Source of the DNA: Circinella umbellata
Lineage: Eukaryota > Mucoromycota > Mucoromycetes > Mucorales > Lichtheimiaceae
Assembly: GCA_025093555.1 (NCBI GenBank)
Contig: JAIWNF010000004.1
Span: forward strand, 620,001 to 684,000
Direction: 5' to 3'
Length of the DNA: 64,000 bases
Shown piece by piece: positions 62,460 to 64,000 of this stretch. The notes under the pieces are model-generated. The model saw only the letters and a program-made list of their open reading frames with translations. It was not told the origin of the DNA and made no database searches. Position 1 is the first letter of the stretch, and each line of letters opens with the position of its first letter. A program made the position numbers and the translations under genes.

Positions 62460-64000
62460 CTATACCACCTGAATAACATTTGAGGTCCATTCTTCCCAAT
62501 CATTCTTAGTATTTGGATCCCCGAAGAGTTTAAGAGCTTGAGCAACAATTTGATATTTTCCAGGCTTGACTTCATGTTTTGCTGGAACCGATAATGTTCT
62601 TTCTAGGGTAGATGGAGGAAGTGTCTCATAATAAGAGCCATCCCATGCTTCAAATGCACTGGGAGTTTTGGAACCATCATCACGAGACGTATATTTCATA
62701 GGCTTCAAAGCATAACCCAATTCCATTTTAGTGTCATAATCATAAAGTCGGAATACAACAAGTCTGCTTGGCGTGAGAAAGCCTAAACTAATAGCAAACT
62801 GTGTGGACTCATTATTGCGATCAAACGTATAAAGTTCGTCTAAATCATATATACGATCCGCAACAAGACAATTGAGTTCCGTGTTAAAGATAGGTAATTC
62901 GCGTTGGTTTCCAACAATTCCAATATAGGGAACAGACATATCCTTGTGACTATCGGGTAATTTGCTTTTGAATTCAACGAAACCGCTGTACATGATATGA
63001 AGTTTTGGATCTGTTTCGGGTGGTGTAACTGTGACTTGGACTTCAGTACTTGACCCAGGTGATATCTTGATGGTTTTGCGGGAGAAGCGGAGATGTGCTG
63101 TGCCATTATCAATGTACTGGGGAGGTGAATTGTATTCATACGCTGAAGTATCGCTAGTATGATTATATGGGTCGATCGAAATACTCACGTGATTAGCGAT
63201 TTCGTACCAAGCAATAGAATCCCCATTGTTGAAAATGGTGAGGGTTTGAGTCCGGTTCAAATTGGCTGTATCATTGAAACTGATGCTACCAGGTGAGATA
63301 TGTGATGTTTGATGAATTGCATCGTATACTATACACATATAGATAATTGGAAATAAACGCTATTAGACCACATACATCCTCATGGTGCGCGTATCGATTG
63401 GAGATAATATATTCTCTTATTTACCTTGTACAAGACCGGCACCTTGACGATAAGCGGAACTGAAAATACTGGGATCAGAAGCAGATGCTTTATAAGCATA
63501 ATTTTGAAATTGTTCAAGCATGTATGCTGGGGTTTGCTCTTGTTGCTTATCTTTCAATGCTTTTAAATATAGCGCAAAAGTGCCTGAAACGTAGGGAGCT
63601 GCCATAGACGTGCCGTCCATAACTTTCCAAGAGCCATAAGCGCGTGGATATGTTGAATAAACCCTGCCTAAATAAAGGATGTCCCAAGACAATAATGATT
63701 AATAATAGATCACACAAAAGAAAATAAATATTCTAGTCTACTTTGGAGTTTTCTTTTATGTTTAATTACCACCAATGCCTCCAATATTGGGTTTAAAATC
63801 ATTTTCGTTAGTAGGGCCAATGCTTGAAAAACCGGAAACAAGTTTAGCAGCTTCAACAGGTACAACCCGTCCACTGACTGTAATTTGTTTAACACCGGAC
63901 TCATCTTCCTTAATCGCCTTGACAAGAGCAGTACCGTTATTGAGAGAAAGACCAACAACAGGAACAGTAACATTAGTCGGCACAGGTGAGAGAATATCAG
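62460..64000 (-). CDS. Secreted subtilisin-like serine protease, copy 2 (5' part outside the window)
   Basis: Three exons are visible (62460..63328, 63425..63667, 63770..64000). Their lengths match the last exons of copy 1 exactly where both ends are present (869 and 243 nt). The Ser motif DGTSMAAPYVSGTFA, the end of the PA domain and the complete Fn3-like C-terminus are present. The Asp and His of the triad lie beyond the window edge. Amino-acid differences from copy 1 are few and scattered (for example FGDPNTKN against LGDPNDKN), and the reading frame is fully open, so this copy is probably functional. The introns are also nearly identical to those of copy 1. Confidence 0.93.

Overview
This is an AT-rich eukaryotic window that looks like a nuclear contig from a Mucoromycota (Mucorales-type) fungus. 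The evidence is many short introns with GTAAGT/GTATGT donors, gene content typical of fungi (MDV1-type WD40, PRM1, RXT2, PKR1, SCS7, HEM12), a PTEN with an intact C2 region, and a DIRS-class retrotransposon of the kind described from Phycomyces. No rRNA, tRNA, CRISPR array or bacterial operon was seen.

Layout. 1-3599: two closely related anion:cation symporter (Dal5-like) MFS transporters, tail to tail; the first is cut by the window edge. 5537-10210: RXT2-like Rpd3L subunit, the COPII GTPase SAR1 and the cell-fusion protein PRM1, all on the minus strand. 12249-18531: a secreted S9C dipeptidyl-peptidase and an MDV1/CAF4-like mitochondrial-fission WD40 adaptor, both minus. 18752-21045: a TBC-domain Rab-GAP (plus). 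21836-22760: a broken, GC-richer coding relic. 23060-25915: PTEN (minus) and the V-ATPase assembly factor PKR1 (plus), divergent. 27940-32109: a full-length, apparently intact DIRS retrotransposon with inverted terminal repeats and an internal complementary region, landed just upstream of a four-finger C2H2 gene (32385-33797). 33.8-37.2 kb is gene-poor. 37186-40110: HMG-CoA lyase and fatty acid 2-hydroxylase, convergent. 41224-46893: an F-box/LRR protein, APC10/DOC1 and a PQ-loop transporter. 47285-54686: RBBP5/SWD1, TSR1 and HEM12, closely packed. 54944-64000: two nearly identical secreted subtilases on the minus strand, the second cut by the window edge, separated by about 4 kb that holds a decayed gene.

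Most of the window is ordinary housekeeping. Loose themes are secreted proteolysis (DPP5-like plus two subtilases), vacuole and secretion (PKR1, PQ-loop, SAR1, TBC) and chromatin (RXT2, RBBP5). The most informative element is the DIRS retrotransposon: its outer ends, its internal complementary region and a shared TGT at both borders can all be read directly. All three minus-strand frames carry its proteins, and the recombinase frame stays open across the whole coding region. A second genome-scale signal is strong enrichment of the palindrome TACGTA in intergenic DNA.

Exon borders were placed by hand from splice signals, reading phase and family similarity. They have not been checked against transcripts.
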